Below, one piece after another: positions 1 to 10,566 of a stretch of 52,500 nucleotides of DNA. Under the pieces are notes generated by a model. That model was given only the letters and a program-made list of their open reading frames with translations. It made no database searches and was not told the DNA's origin. The stretch spans positions 19,774,577 to 19,827,076 of the forward strand of contig CM043946.1 in the NCBI GenBank assembly GCA_014529385.2, in the 5' to 3' direction. Each line of letters opens with the position of its first letter. Within the stretch, counting starts at the first letter, position 1. The stretch comes from Adiantum capillus-veneris. Taxonomy: Eukaryota > Streptophyta > Polypodiopsida > Polypodiales > Pteridaceae. The position numbers were made by a program, and so were the translations under genes.

Positions 1-54
1 GCCATACTGAAGATGATTGTTGGGTACGTCAGCATGATGATGAACACAATATTA

Positions 55-1560
55 CCACTAAACAACCATGTTTATCTAGAGACTCTTCTTCTTCTTGTGA
101 ATATTGTGGACAATCTGATCATCCCACTCATATGTACTATAAGCGTCGATTTGACACTGATCATAATAGAGCATATGCTACTGAACATTGAAATAATATT
201 ATACCTGAAACAAGCTGCGTCCTAAGTTCAATTTCTCCAGACACAATACTTCATGTACGTGATGGATCACTTTTTATTGTCGATTCTGGTGCTACAGGAA
301 ATATGACATATCGGTCTAAGTGGCTCCATAACTACCATCCATTACCATTTCAACGTGTTGTTTATCTTGCTGATGACATGACTTGCTAAGTAAAGGGTAT
401 TGGAGATTTATATCTTGGTACCTTATCTTTTTCTGCTCGAATTTTGCGAGGAGTATTACATGTACCAGATCTTCAACGTAATCTTCTTTCAGTTGCTAGA
501 CTTGTGGATCTTAATCTCTTTGTTGGATTTGATCATACCAAATTCCAAATTGAGAAAGATGGATAAACTATAGCCACTGCTCCTCAAAACGGTAATTTAT
601 TTGAAAACTCTCTTCATGATGCTGTAGAAAATGTTTTCATTGCTCCAGGTGATCATGATTGCAAAGTATGGCATCAACCATTTGTTCATGCTGATTTCTC
701 AAAACTCCTTGATCTTCAATGTCGTGATCTTGTTCATGGCATGGATTTTAAAGCTCATTCCTAGATGGGAATTTGTGAGTTTTGTGCTCTAGAAAAACAT
801 AATCGTAAACCCTTTCCTCTCTCAAATACAGCTCATTCTCATGACATATTGGATCTTGTTCATACTGATATACGTGGACCTCTACCTTCTTCGAGATCAC
901 AATATCGCTACTTCATTACCTTCATTGGCAATTTCTCACGGTATACGATTGTATTTCTACTTAGACAAAAATCCGAGGCCTTATCTGTTTTCAAACAATT
1001 CCACAAGGCTGCAAAACTTCAAATTGGTCGTCACCTCAAGAAGCTTTGTAGTGACAATGGAGGCAAATATGTTTCTCGAGAGTGTGTGAGTTACTGTGTT
1101 GACAGTGGAATTCATCTTGAACACACTATTCCATATTCACCTCAATAGAACGGCGTTGCTGAACCAAAGAATCGCACTATTCTCAATGTTGTAAGGTGTA
1201 TGCCAATTCATTTTGGGTTATCTCGTGTTTTTTGGGCTGAAGCTACTTTGGCAGCAGTATTTATTCAAAATCATCTTCCTACTACGGCACCCTCTGGTAA
1301 GATATCCATCAGAGCATGGACAGGTGACATTCCTTCTGTACCTCATTTTTGAACCTTTGGATGTATTGCTTATATTCATGTTTCCAAATAAAACAAATAA
1401 ATCTTGATGCTCCTGGTCTTAAAGTTATTTTTATTGGATATTCTAACACTTCCAAAGGCTACATATTCTATGACCCTTCCTCCAACAAAGTACTTGTGAA
1501 TCATGATGCTACTTTTAGCGAACAGCTTAGATTCATGGTCCATGGATGATTCTGATGATA
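55..1560 (+). pseudogene. Copia Gag zinc knuckle, protease and integrase remnant
   Basis: Conceptual translation crosses several stops and frameshifts. A zinc-knuckle relic (C-x2-C-x4-H, last Cys replaced by Tyr) lies near 97-140. The aspartic protease motif VDSGAT is at about 280-297. The pre-integrase region (KVWHQPFVHADFSKLL) is near 664-708, and its usual C-x2-C follows as CEFC at 775. The integrase core has HTDIRGPL near 862, CSDNGGKY near 1052 and a damaged NGVAE near 1150, right after a TAG stop. These would be the three acidic residues of the D,D-35-E site. The many stops show that no functional polyprotein can be made. Copia assignment rests on the GAG-pre-integrase and integrase preceding the RT. 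Confidence 0.85.
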
Positions 1561-1740
1561 CTAAATCATTGCTTCAGATTTTCCATTTCTTTCAGATGAT
1601 GAAACTCTTTCTATAGACTAGCTTTCCTCTTCACAACCATCCATTCCCAATGTTTCCAATGATGATATTTTTGTTATCTGTCTATTGATTTTGAACATGG
1701 CTCATGTCATGTTTATGATGACAATATTGTTGATAATGGT

Positions 1741-2733
1741 TTGTCTAATTTTTTAGATCTTGTTACTTACAATGAAGCTATCTCCTCACCACAAAAGGAT
1801 CAATGGCAAGAGGCTATGGAAGCAGAGTATGATTCTCTTATCTCTAAAGGTACATGGATACTAACTGAACTATCTCCTAGTCGTATAGCTATTAAGTGTA
1901 GGTGGGTGTATCAGACAAAGGTAAAAACAGATGGATCTTTTGACAAGTTCAAGGCACGTTTAGTTGCAAAAAGTTACTTCCAAGTTTCTGGTGTTGATTA
2001 TCAAGAGACCTCTTCACCAGTTGTTTGCATTACAAGTATTCAAGTTTTATTGGCATTTGCTGTTCAATTTCATTTAGAAGCTCATCAAATGGATGTGAGG
2101 ACTTCTTTTCTTAATGGTGACTTGGAAGAGGAAATTTATATGGAACAACCAGAAGGGTTCCAAGTAAAGAAGACCTTGTTGCTTAACTCCATAAGGCAGT
2201 ATATGGTCTCAAATAAGCTTTGCAAGACTGGTATACAAAAATTTGATCTTTTTTCTCACCTCTAAAGGATTCATCTCTTGCTCTTCTGACCCCAACTTAT
2301 ACCTAAAGCTCCAAGGTAGCAGTTTTGTGATTCTTGCTCTTTATGTGGATGATACCATCCTTGTTTCCAATGATTTGGGATTCCTTCAGCAAGTGAAAAG
2401 TTATTGTCTTCTGCATTTGATATGGTGGATCTGGGAGAGATTCACTCATGTCTTGGCATTCAGATTCAAAGGAACTACACAAAAGGTATTTTACTCCTTT
2501 GACAGTCAAAGTTTATCACACATACTATTATAAAATTTGGTATGGAATCAGTACATTCGGCCAACACACCTTGTCTTATGAGTTCTAGGAAGAACAGTTC
2601 TGATAGTGGCGGTCAACTTGTCACAAATCAACCTTATGCTAACTTGATTGGATGTCTTCAGTTTGTTGGCATGAACACTCATCCCCCTGATATTTTGTTT
2701 GTTGCTAATTATCTTGGACAACGTCTTGCACGT
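1741..2733 (+). pseudogene. Copia reverse transcriptase remnant
   Basis: The frame 1741-2265 carries the conserved Copia RT start: WQEAMEAEYDSL, then CRWVYQTKVKTDGS, FKARLVAKSYFQ, and HQMDVRTSFLNGDLEEEIYM. After a frameshift near 2240 the second part has ALYVDDTILVSND, the catalytic YVDD signature, near 2338-2376. Further frameshifts follow, then a segment starting MESVHSANTPCLMSS near 2542 that corresponds to the region between RT and RNase H. The segment ends at the LTR of the inserted Gypsy element. It is a pseudogene by multiple frameshifts. YVDD rather than FxDD, and the TSFLNG motif, fit Ty1/Copia. Confidence 0.87.
2729..2733. repeat. Target-site duplication (left copy, CACGT)
   Basis: CACGT lies directly before the TG of the left LTR and recurs directly after the CA end of the right LTR at 15272-15276. 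Removing one copy plus the element rejoins the Copia frame (..LGQRLAR then SKHWSAAKQVLKYLKGT). Confidence 0.9.
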
Positions 2734-3621
2734 TGTTAGCGGGTCGCCGTAACGGACGTCTCCAGCATAGCTCTTTTGTACTAACATAATGTCAATATGC
2801 AAGGAAGCGATTCGGGGTGGGGCACGGAGACTTAATGAGGGTTTCAATCTCACCAAAGTGAACTCGAAGACTACTAGTTCTTACAACAAAATCAAATCAA
2901 CCACTTCCTAGTCAGACAATCAGTATGCGTCCATTCTCAACACTCAACACAATCACGCCGTTTTGGTATCCAAACGAATCCGGAATGTCAAGAAACTTAA
3001 GGAAAGGTATCACAACACTTATGGGCTCAATCCTACCAAATTCTATCACCATCTGGGAAGGTACATAAATCACGATCCATCACAAAAAATGTGCAGAAAA
3101 CTAAAACAGAAGTACTTGGAAAGATCCTCCTTAAGCATAAAAACACTTGTCCAAGGTCAAAACATCAAAAAACAACCATTTTAACTCCCAAATCAATGCA
3201 TTTAGCTCACAAATGACTCGTCGCGCACCACAGCAAAATTGAAAATGATTACACTTAGATTGAAGAGCAAGAGACAAGGAACATAATGTACTATTCGGAA
3301 TAGAATTCTGATTACCCGTTGAGGAGAAATGATGATTACAAATTGTAGTCACAAGAAGCTTTAGCAGTGCACGTTTTCTTCCCCAAGATAATGATAATAA
3401 TCCTTTCAAAACTAAGGGTTTTGGCTTTAAAAGTTAGGGGGCTTTCCCATGGCCAACCGGCCTCTTACAAGGGGTAGACTCAGAGAGCATAAAAAAGAAT
3501 ATGGTCTAATCTTCTTCTGATTACAACTCATTCTAGGCAGAATTACAGGGTTTTTGCCAAAAAAATAAAGTATCCGCCGGGTTTGGTGTGCATATGCCTG
3601 CTCGCTTGTATCCACCAAACA
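2734..3621 (-). repeat. 3' LTR of the Athila/Tat-like element
   Basis: Starts TGTTAGCGGGTCGCC and ends CCACCAAACA on the + strand, matching 14398-15271 along its length with small indels, for example an extra dozen bases near 3150. In element orientation it runs TGTTTGGTGG to GGCTAACA. Shared internal marks include the run ending GGTACATAAATCACGATCC near 3060-3078. Confidence 0.92.
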
Positions 3622-3636
3622 TTCCCCCCTTCCTAT
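3622..3636 (-). other. Polypurine tract
   Basis: On the minus strand the bases next to the 3' LTR read ATAGGAAGGGGGGAA. This is a purine run in the position where plus-strand DNA synthesis is primed. Confidence 0.8.
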
Positions 3637-3680
3637 TCATTTGCACGTCCTTGTGCAAGCTGCATCTGAGGGAAGTCACT

Positions 3681-4610
3681 TTAGTGCCTTCTTTCTAGTG
3701 TTGCAGTGAGATTTCTGAACTTTTGTGCTCTAGCTTCAATCTCTCTCAAAGGATTATTTGCAATGGGGCTCTGATAAGTGATGTGACGAGCTGTCAGATC
3801 TTTTGTCATTGGATTGAATATGGAAGAGTCCACTTCGAAGAAACCTGTCATGAAAGCTTCTTCGAAGGTCTGCATGTATTGAGATGGTAGAAGCATGACT
3901 TTTGCATATAATCCCATGATAATATTTCTGCTGGGGATTTTTGTCTCCATGTTGTGTTGAATTTTTTTCATATTTGCCATGGTTGTAGTCCTTGCTTTGA
4001 AGTTTCGGTGTTTTCTTTCAAAAGGCGATTCTGACTTCCCTGGCTCGACTTGCCTGGCTGCTGCATGGAGTGTTGCGAGTTTGTCTGGTGTCAGCGGAAG
4101 AAGATATTCCTTTAACCTGCAACCACTCGTCCAATTAGGCATCTCCTCTCCTGCCAATGTTGCAAGTTTAACGGCACCACTTTGCAATATATCATGGATC
4201 ACAAAAGGCCCCATTCCTCGCTTTTTGAGTTTCTTGGAGTGATGTTTCAGGGTGTACATGAGAACGTAATCCCCTTTCTGGAACTCCTTACCAATCACGT
4301 GTTGATCATGAAAAGCTTTCATTTTCTTTTTTTGAGCATATATCCCAGCTATCGCTTTGAGCCTAGTTTCATCTAACTGTTCGAGGGTGTCTAGTCGCTC
4401 CGATAGCTCATGGCCCATCCATCCTAATTGTGTTGCCACCCTGAGGGATTTAACTAGGAATTCCAATGGTAGTATCGCATTAATTCCAAAGACCAGGTTA
4501 AAAGGAGTCGTGCCAATGGAAGTTTTAAAAGCTACACGATAATCCCATAAAGTGGTGTGTAATTTCTGATCCCAATCATTTCTTGAGTCACTGACTATTT
4601 TGGTGAGCAT
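3681..4610 (-). pseudogene. Integrase C-terminal part
   Basis: This 309-codon open frame follows the integrase core. It begins MLTKIVSDSRNDWDQKLHTT, continues with LWDYRVAFKTSIGTTPFNLV and FGINAILPLEFLV, the conserved end of Gypsy integrases, and has GPFVIHDILQSGAVKLATL, the GPY/F module that binds DNA. About 140 residues after that module look poorly conserved, with no membrane span or signal peptide, so there is no support for an envelope gene. The stretch is in a different frame from the preceding integrase piece near 4637, so the protein is broken. The match to integrase is clear; the role of the tail is unknown. Confidence 0.85.
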
Positions 4611-4636
4611 GGTGCATAGGATTTTGTTAGTGCTCT

Positions 4637-5206
4637 CTACTGTCCGTTGGCTTGCGAATGATAGGGTGCTGAGTTTTGATGGACCACCATGAATTTGTCA
4701 AGGAGAGTCTCAATGACGTTGTTCACAAAGTGTGTTCCTCTATCGATTGGTAGTCCATACCGCATAAAGACTTTTTCAAAAAGGAATTGAGCTGTAGTCC
4801 TTGCATCATTTTTTTGGGTTGCTTTGGCTTTCGTCCACTTCGTCATGTAATCCGTTGCTACAATAATGTATTGTGCGTGTGTCTAGTATCCTGGAGGGTT
4901 GATGGGACCAATGAAGTCAATGCCCCATTTGGCAAAAGCGCGAACTCCCATCATCGGCCTCAGTGGCATGTCATCTCTCCATAGGGGTGGTTTCGTGCGT
5001 TGACATTCGTCACATCGTTTGACGTATGTTGTTGCATTCATGAATAGGTTCGACCACCATATACCTGAGTTTAGCACTAGCTTTTCCGTTTTATCAGCGG
5101 AGAAGTGTCCTCCGGGCTGTCCTGCGTGTGTGTGATCTAGGATGACGTAATATTCGCTTTCTATAGCACACAACCGTAATTGTACGTCTTTCCCCCGCCT
5201 ATACAA
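4637..5206 (-). pseudogene. Integrase: second zinc-binding module and catalytic core
   Basis: Read on the minus strand from 5206. LYRRGKDVQLRLC leads into an HHCC module (DHTHAGQPGGHF, then CDECQ), which is the integrase N-terminal zinc domain. The core follows with FAKWGIDFIGPI (first catalytic Asp). A stop near 4883 separates this from ATDYMTKWTKAKAT, LPIDRGTHFVNNV (the second Asp region, shortened: the usual SDxGTHF lacks the bases before D) and YHSQANGQ near 4640. The final Glu should follow the NGQ but is lost at the break. Motif order is normal for Gypsy integrase. The frame is interrupted, so activity is unlikely. Confidence 0.85.
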
Positions 5207-5209
5207 TTG

Positions 5210-5712
5210 GTTGGCAATGAGTAGATAGTGTTTGGCCTCTTCCTCAACAGTTTTCCTTCTTGATTTGTCCCATTCCTCTAGAAAGGTTTTTTTTTTTTTT
5301 TTTTTTTCAAGTACTCAATGATGTGAGCACTCCATTTCGGTGCTTGTACTACTCGAAACATTGTGGCATGTTCCACTGGTGGCTGTATTATACATTTATC
5401 GCAGGATTTTACATATTTATGGACACTGTATTCCATGTTTGGCCAGTAGACGCCCAGTCTTTGTAATCATTGGCCTGTCTATATTTCACCAGTGTGAAAC
5501 CTCGTGTTTTGTATATGAGCTTGTTTACGGTAGTAGGTGATATCTTCAGGTTGTACACATAGTCTCAGTATTCCATCCTTACCGTGTTTATACAGCCGTC
5601 CTGCTAACAAGATGAGATTCCGTGTTTGATGGATCATTGATGGTTGTCTTTCTATCTGCAAAGAGCCGATTGTGAGTAGTGGCATGACCTCTTCGCTCCA
5701 TCGCGGCACCAT
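5210..5712 (-). pseudogene. Extra integrase-type zinc-binding module (duplicate)
   Basis: The minus-strand frame from 5712 reads RLYKHGKDGILRLCV, then KQAHIQNTRFHTG (two His). Across a stop it continues GVYWPNMEYSVHKYVKSCDKC (C-x2-C). This is a complete HHCC arrangement lying upstream of the HHCC in 4637-5206. The two modules share the lead-in W-S-x-I/V, then LYxxGKDxxLRLC, so one is probably a duplicate of the other. A run of 21 T on the + strand (5287-5307) falls in the linker and encodes poly-lysine. Two stops interrupt the first module. Confidence 0.6.
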
Positions 5713-5781
5713 TTCTATGTTGAACAGATATGAATTAGGAAGTTCATCATCGGCACCTGCAAGTGCTTCCCCATGAAATAG

Positions 5782-7596
5782 TCATGAAAGATGATCTGCT
5801 CTCTGGTGTGTGGTCCCCTTTTTAACAACCATCGTGAAGTCAAAATCAAGCAACAGTATAAACCAGGGAACAATTCTCCCAGTTTTGCAAGGTTTGTTTA
5901 CTAGATATAGCAGTGCTTGGTGATCCACGAAGAAGACAAACTTGTTTGCTATAACATAGCGTCTAAATTTCTTGACAGCATAGATCATTCCAAGGCCCTC
6001 TCTTTCCGTAGTGGTATAATTTCGCTCTGCGTTGTTTAGTTGTCGACTGGAGTAGCAAATGGGAAAATCCATTTTCTTCTCTCCTGGCTGGGCTAATATG
6101 TACCCAATGGCATAGGCCGACACATCCACATGGACATGGAAGATTTTTCTCCAGTCAAGGGCTTGCAAAATTGGAGCTGAAATCAAATGTTGCTTCAATT
6201 TTTGGAAAGCCTGCTCACATTCCTCCGTCCATTCAAACTTAGTTATGAGGGCGTACAATGGCTTGGCTATTACAGCATACATATATATGAATCGCCGGTA
6301 ATATCCGCAATGCCCCATAAATGCTTGTACTTCTTTTATCTTCGTTGGTCTCGGTAGTGTAGCAATTGTCTTCACCTTTTCTTGATTAGTTGAAATGCTA
6401 TTTTTTGACACTATGTGACCCAGAATTCTACCCTGTCTCACTATGAAGGCACATTTTTCTGGGTTTAAGCAAATACAATACGTTCTGCATTTTTCAAAAA
6501 CTTTACCTAGATGAGTGATGTGGTCACTTCGTTGGTGGGAATGAACACAAAGATCATCCATGTAGATCTCCAAAAATTGTCTGAGATATTCTTTGAATGC
6601 GTGGGTCGTTAGTCTTTGGAATGTGACTGGGGCATTGGTCAAGCCGAAAGGCATTACCCTATATGCAAATATAACCCACTCTGTTGCAAAAGCTATCTTA
6701 TGCTGATCTTCCGCCTTAATCGTCAACTGGTTGTAGCCTGAGAACCCATCCAAGAAACTATAGGCCTCTTTCCCTGCTACCCTCTCAATAACATGATCAG
6801 TTATTGGTAGTAGATAGTTATCCCTAATGGTGGCTGCATTTACTTGCTTGAGATTTACACAAACCTGCAGTTTGCCATTCTTTTTGGGTACCACCACAAT
6901 CGGGGACACCCACTCTGTGTGCTCAATCTCGTAGATAAACTCGGTGTCCTTTAATTTGTCTATTTCCTCCTTGATTTTCTGTGCAAAAGTTTCATTGTAC
7001 GTGTAAGGACGTTGTCTACGTGGTCTGGCATCGCTCTTAAGAGGAATCGTGTTCTGACATATCTCAGGACCTATACCCTTTAGATCTTTGTAAGACCATG
7101 CAAAGACATCTTTATATTGCCTGAGCGTATCGACTAGATGTTGCTCTTCCTCTTCAGTAAGGTCCGTGGCAATATAGGCCGGTTGAGGCTCCTCTCTGGG
7201 TTCTGCTAAGTTGATGCATTTTGTGTTTTCAGGCCCATCATATGAAGTTCCTGGTTCTTTGGGATCTTGTTTAGGTTTTTGCACCACTATCTTCCTATCC
7301 TGAATGGTATACTTCTTATAGTGGGATGGCGCATCGAATTTATCATCATTTGATTCCTTGTCAGTTTCCATTTTGGTTGTCCAAACTTCTTTCAATGCCC
7401 GTTTTAAATCATTGTATTTGACTTTGCGTTCCATTTTGGACAACTTAGACGGTTTTTCGGTATGTTTCTCTTTTTTTGGTTTATGTTTTGATGATGTTTT
7501 GGTTGAGTCACGTTTCATGTATCGCTTTGATATCCTGTCCTTGAGGCAGTCAATCGCTTCAACTAATCTCAAGTACTGTGTTTTGTCAGTTAACAA
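5782..7596 (-). CDS. Gypsy reverse transcriptase and RNase H (open frame)
   Basis: A 604-codon frame. Residues 1-150 are a charged linker of unknown role. RT spans roughly residues 165-400: FAWSYKDLKGIGPEIC, then SPIVVVPKKNGKLQVCV, FLDGFSGYNQLTIKAEDQHK, MPFGLTNAPVTFQRL and the catalytic IYMDDLCVHS with YMDD at 345-348. RNase H spans about 470-603. Candidate catalytic acids are Asp near 491 (HVHVDVSAYAIG), Glu near 533 (TTEREGLGMIYA) and Asp near 558 (FFVDHQALLYL). The frame stops right after QRADHLS, where related proteins usually run on into the integrase. The start overlaps the protease frame by 7 bases. It is the best preserved part of this element, but its partners are broken. Confidence 0.88.
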   Translation of the reverse strand: MLTDKTQYLRLVEAIDCLKDRISKRYMKRDSTKTSSKHKPKKEKHTEKPSKLSKMERKVKYNDLKRALKEVWTTKMETDKESNDDKFDAPSHYKKYTIQDRKIVVQKPKQDPKEPGTSYDGPENTKCINLAEPREEPQPAYIATDLTEEEEQHLVDTLRQYKDVFAWSYKDLKGIGPEICQNTIPLKSDARPRRQRPYTYNETFAQKIKEEIDKLKDTEFIYEIEHTEWVSPIVVVPKKNGKLQVCVNLKQVNAATIRDNYLLPITDHVIERVAGKEAYSFLDGFSGYNQLTIKAEDQHKIAFATEWVIFAYRVMPFGLTNAPVTFQRLTTHAFKEYLRQFLEIYMDDLCVHSHQRSDHITHLGKVFEKCRTYCICLNPEKCAFIVRQGRILGHIVSKNSISTNQEKVKTIATLPRPTKIKEVQAFMGHCGYYRRFIYMYAVIAKPLYALITKFEWTEECEQAFQKLKQHLISAPILQALDWRKIFHVHVDVSAYAIGYILAQPGEKKMDFPICYSSRQLNNAERNYTTTEREGLGMIYAVKKFRRYVIANKFVFFVDHQALLYLVNKPCKTGRIVPWFILLLDFDFTMVVKKGTTHQRADHLS

Positions 7597-8600
7597 AGGT
7601 ATTGAGTTCTTGTGGTGCTTGTTGTGGTTGTTTCTTGTTTATCTCGATACCTACGTTGTCTTCGAGGGTTTTGGTTTGGGAAATCATAGTAGATCACTCG
7701 GCGATCCTTTCGTTTGATACTCTGGATCAAGCTACTGGATAGCTCATCGTCCGCATTATCCTCTAGCGCCCTATTAGTCGAGTCTTGAAACTCTTCTTCG
7801 TCATTCATTTGGACAAGGTCCCTTACAAAGATTTCGTCCACTATGAGTCGGAACTCGGTCATCCCTTCCTTGTCAGGTACGTCTTCCTCAGTCTTCGGAG
7901 TTAGGCGAACATTCATCATCTGGAATGGAATGATATCGTACCCTTCCTCGTCACAAAATTTGGTGAGGGTCACTTCGTTGACACAAACGTCAAGAGTAGC
8001 TAGTATTTGTTGCCATCCAAACGGTTCGAACATCTCCTCTGGAAAAGGCTCTGGTTTGTATGCTTCATCTTGTGCAGTCCTATCAAGAATGCAGTCTTCC
8101 TTTTTTAAACTTCCAGAATGCGAAGCTTCTCGTGTCCATTGGTAAGCTTTGTTCTGAAGCCAGGCCGATATTCCTCCTTCTTGGTCAGTTGTGGAATGTA
8201 GGTCTTCTCCTGGGGCTCTGTCTACGTCTTTATAGCTACTATCGGTGACACTAATTTTTGTAGTGACATCCTTGTTCCTCAGATAGATATAGTCATAACC
8301 CCAATCTTGGACCATTTTGAGCGGACGCATAAATGGTCTACCCAGAATGATGTTGAAATTGCTGCTCTCATCAAAATTCATGATAGAAAAGGTGTGTTCG
8401 TATGCAATTCCACAAGAGGTTACTACAATCTGCTCCAAGATGCCAATAGGTCTCTCCAAGTACCCACATCTGCTAGTTGAAGTTTCATTCTCATTTTTCT
8501 TAGAGTAGGTTTTCCCCATCTTTTCCACATTGCTTTGGTGGCTATGGAAATTCCGGCTCCACTTCCAATATCGCTATCGATTTTACATCCTTATACTCTA
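7590..8600 (-). pseudogene. Retropepsin-like aspartic protease region
   Basis: The 312-codon frame ending at 7590 has LERPIGILEQIVVTSCGIAY and NFNIILGRPFMRPLKMVQDW. ILGRPF is the ILG motif that follows the flap in retroviral-type proteases. The active-site loop lies just upstream in the translation of about 8600-8500 as SDIGSGAGISIATKAMW, and comparison with KDVKSIAI in the next frame suggests a frameshift close to the catalytic Asp. The C-terminal half (after about residue 90) is an acidic linker to RT with no recognised fold. The following RT frame overlaps this one by 7 bases, which could mean a frameshift-expressed or decayed boundary. Confidence 0.7.
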
Positions 8601-8706
8601 CCAGTAGGGTAGTATTTCCTTCTTCACCTTCACAATAGTCCCCTACCTTGTTGACTGGCACTGCCTCGTGTTTAGTCTACTTCGAGGGTTATGTTTTTAA
8701 CGTGTT

Positions 8707-9240
8707 TCAAGAAACCTCGGTTGAAGGAATTACAAGACCTATTTTTTCCAAATTTTTCGTGACCTCTTCCCAAAGATGCGGTCTAATGTTTAGCAACTCT
8801 GACAAAGTCAGTGTACAACGGATAGGTGATGACATCAGCTCGTGAAGAGTTTTAGTGTCCATCATCTTAGGATTGGCTTTCCATTGAGATGGAACTTTCC
8901 TTACCTCTGATCGAGTTTCAGGGTTACCAATAAATGAAGGTAAAGTCTTCAACGACTGTGGTTTTCTATCTTCCGATTTCGATGTGCCTACATCTCCATA
9001 CAACGATTGGATGTCATTTGGGTAGAGCTCATGCTCCAGGTGGATTTCCGGGATAGGAGCTGACACAAGTGTGGCACTCCCGTCCTTCCTATTCCTGATC
9101 TGTTCCCATAGCTCTTGAGGCCATTGTTCTTCTACCTCCGGAATTGGTGGTGGTACCTGAGAATGCGTTCCATCTGTTGTATTAGCTACTACCCTCGTGT
9201 CCAAAGGTGTTTCATCGACCAGATTGGGTAGGTTATTCAC
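8707..9240 (-). CDS. Linker ORF between Gag and protease, function unknown
   Basis: A 177-codon minus-strand frame, starting MNNLPNLVDETPLDTR. It is rich in Pro, Glu and Ser in the first half. It ends with a short helical-looking stretch (LTLSELLNIRPHLWEEVTK), which recalls the RAKLLKIRPHLREKI-type segment that precedes the protease in many plant Gypsy elements. I do not recognise a domain otherwise. It lies between the zinc-knuckle Gag part and the protease and is probably part of the original gag-pol frame, cut off by frameshifts on both sides. Confidence 0.5.
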   Translation of the reverse strand: MNNLPNLVDETPLDTRVVANTTDGTHSQVPPPIPEVEEQWPQELWEQIRNRKDGSATLVSAPIPEIHLEHELYPNDIQSLYGDVGTSKSEDRKPQSLKTLPSFIGNPETRSEVRKVPSQWKANPKMMDTKTLHELMSSPIRCTLTLSELLNIRPHLWEEVTKNLEKIGLVIPSTEVS

Positions 9241-9405
9241 TTCAATTCTCCTCTCATCTAACTCCCTAATCTTTTCTCATACAAGTACCTCGGTTTTTGT
9301 AGTCGTAGGAGCTGATGGTTCCATAAGTTCTTGAGCGACTTGAATGACCTCTTTGCACATCTTTAGCCTTTCTTTCTCATACCCTGGATGAGGGTATGTT
9401 AACCC

Positions 9406-9633
9406 TCAATCCTCTTGGATTTGGTTAGGCTTTAGCCTTGCTTTGTAAGCTTTCCGAATTGCGTCCAAGGGTTCAACCACCTTGTCTACTAGGACTGACC
9501 CCCCGGATGGGAGCTCCGACAATTTCTTTGTCTCGTTGTTACCATTAAGGCCTCTTTCCCTTTGAAGTTGTTCCTTCGTTTTCTGCAATTTGGTTTTCAA
9601 TGCCGTTTTTTCCTTTTCTCTTTTGGCTTTCAT
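9406..9633 (-). CDS. Short coiled-coil fragment of Gag-Pol
   Basis: A 75-codon frame with a Lys/Glu/Gln-rich start (EKEKTALKTKLQKTKEQLQR) likely to form a coiled coil, then KLSELPSGGSVLVDKVVEPL. No catalytic motif. It lies between the zinc-knuckle part and the linker ORF and is taken as a piece of the same broken gag frame. Confidence 0.4.
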   Translation of the reverse strand: MKAKREKEKTALKTKLQKTKEQLQRERGLNGNNETKKLSELPSGGSVLVDKVVEPLDAIRKAYKARLKPNQIQED

Positions 9634-9719
9634 CTTGTTTTGTTTTGCCTTCCAGGATTTTCTAGGGGTTCAGACAGACAAGTTGTCTATCTCTGTTTGG
9701 TTGGCCGGGATACTCTTTG

Positions 9720-10508
9720 CTACCTCATGTGCTTGAGCTCTGGTGATCGCTTTTTTATTGGAATATTCTGTTTTGTTTTTGATCCACTCGAGCTTGGCAC
9801 AATCCCTATTTTGTTCATGGTTGCCTTTCCTTTATTTTTGGGGTTTTTTGGGCAGTGTGGAATAAGATGGTCCGTCGTGCATCCGTTGCAGAATCCAAAA
9901 AATTTCACCCGCTCTCCTTTGTTTGGACACACTCTAGCCCAGTGATCCCCACCGCATTCATAGCATGGTCCTATAGGTGGTGGAGAAGCTTGAGGAGCTC
10001 CCATTGGTTGTCCTGTTCTAGGCGGGTAGCCTCTAGGTTTGTAGCCATGATTTGCCATAAACATTAGCATATTCTCATCGACCAGGTAATGATTTTTGGT
10101 TGGTTGTGCTATGTATGAGGGCTCGGGAATTTCTTCTGGAATTATCCATGGATTATATCCCTCTGGAGCATATGCATTCCTATCACTTTCCCTTTCATAA
10201 GTACTATCTGCATCTTCTAGGTGTGAGATTACCTGGATCATACTCTCATCCGATGGTGGTTCTATGGGTTGAGAAATCCTTACCATAGCCCTAATTTCCT
10301 GGGGTAAAGGAGGTTGATGTCCCAACACCGGTTGAGCTTTTTCCTGACCTAAGATTGTGTTATTTGGCCCCACATGGTACCTTGGAGGGGGTGGATTTTC
10401 TTGTCCTCCAGGTGGTCCGTATTGTCTCTCTCTAACATAGTTCCGATTGTAGAAACATTCGTGAGTTTCATGGTTTGTCCATTTTTGTTTTGTAGCACAC
10501 CATTTCAA
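9720..10508 (-). pseudogene. Gag nucleocapsid part with zinc knuckles
   Basis: A 262-codon minus-strand frame. It has a Cys/His-rich start (WCATKQKWTNHETHECF), a proline-rich middle, and then two knuckles of the form C-x2-C-x3-H-x4-C: CYECGGDHWARVC and CNGCTTDHLIPHC. These bind RNA in Gag. The C-terminus is basic (KGKATMNK, IPIKKRS). It is out of frame with the capsid part just upstream (10567-11524), so gag is broken between the two. Confidence 0.8.
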
Positions 10509-10566
10509 TATCCACTATGCGTTAGCTCCTGGCCTTTGTTGAAGGTTGCACCACTGGGTTGGATGG

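Larger units (their letters stand above)
1..2733 (+). mobile_element. Old Ty1/Copia retrotransposon, 5' portion (interrupted)
   Basis: Left part of a degenerate Copia element read left to right. Gag zinc-knuckle, protease, integrase and reverse transcriptase remnants follow in Copia order (PR-IN-RT). The 5' LTR lies outside the window. The reading frame breaks at 2733, where a Gypsy element is inserted, and resumes at 15277 in RNase H. The CACGT at 2729-2733 is repeated at 15272-15276, which supports a single original element. Confidence 0.9.

Noticed and set aside
3681-4100. Envelope-like protein between integrase and 3' LTR of the Athila/Tat-like element
   Set aside because: The frame is the integrase C-terminus with a GPY/F module; no signal peptide or membrane segment is visible and the frame ends close to the polypurine tract.
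5287-5307. Run of 21 T as a terminator
   Set aside because: It lies inside a decayed coding linker on the opposite strand; a Pol III terminator would need a Pol III gene, and none is seen.
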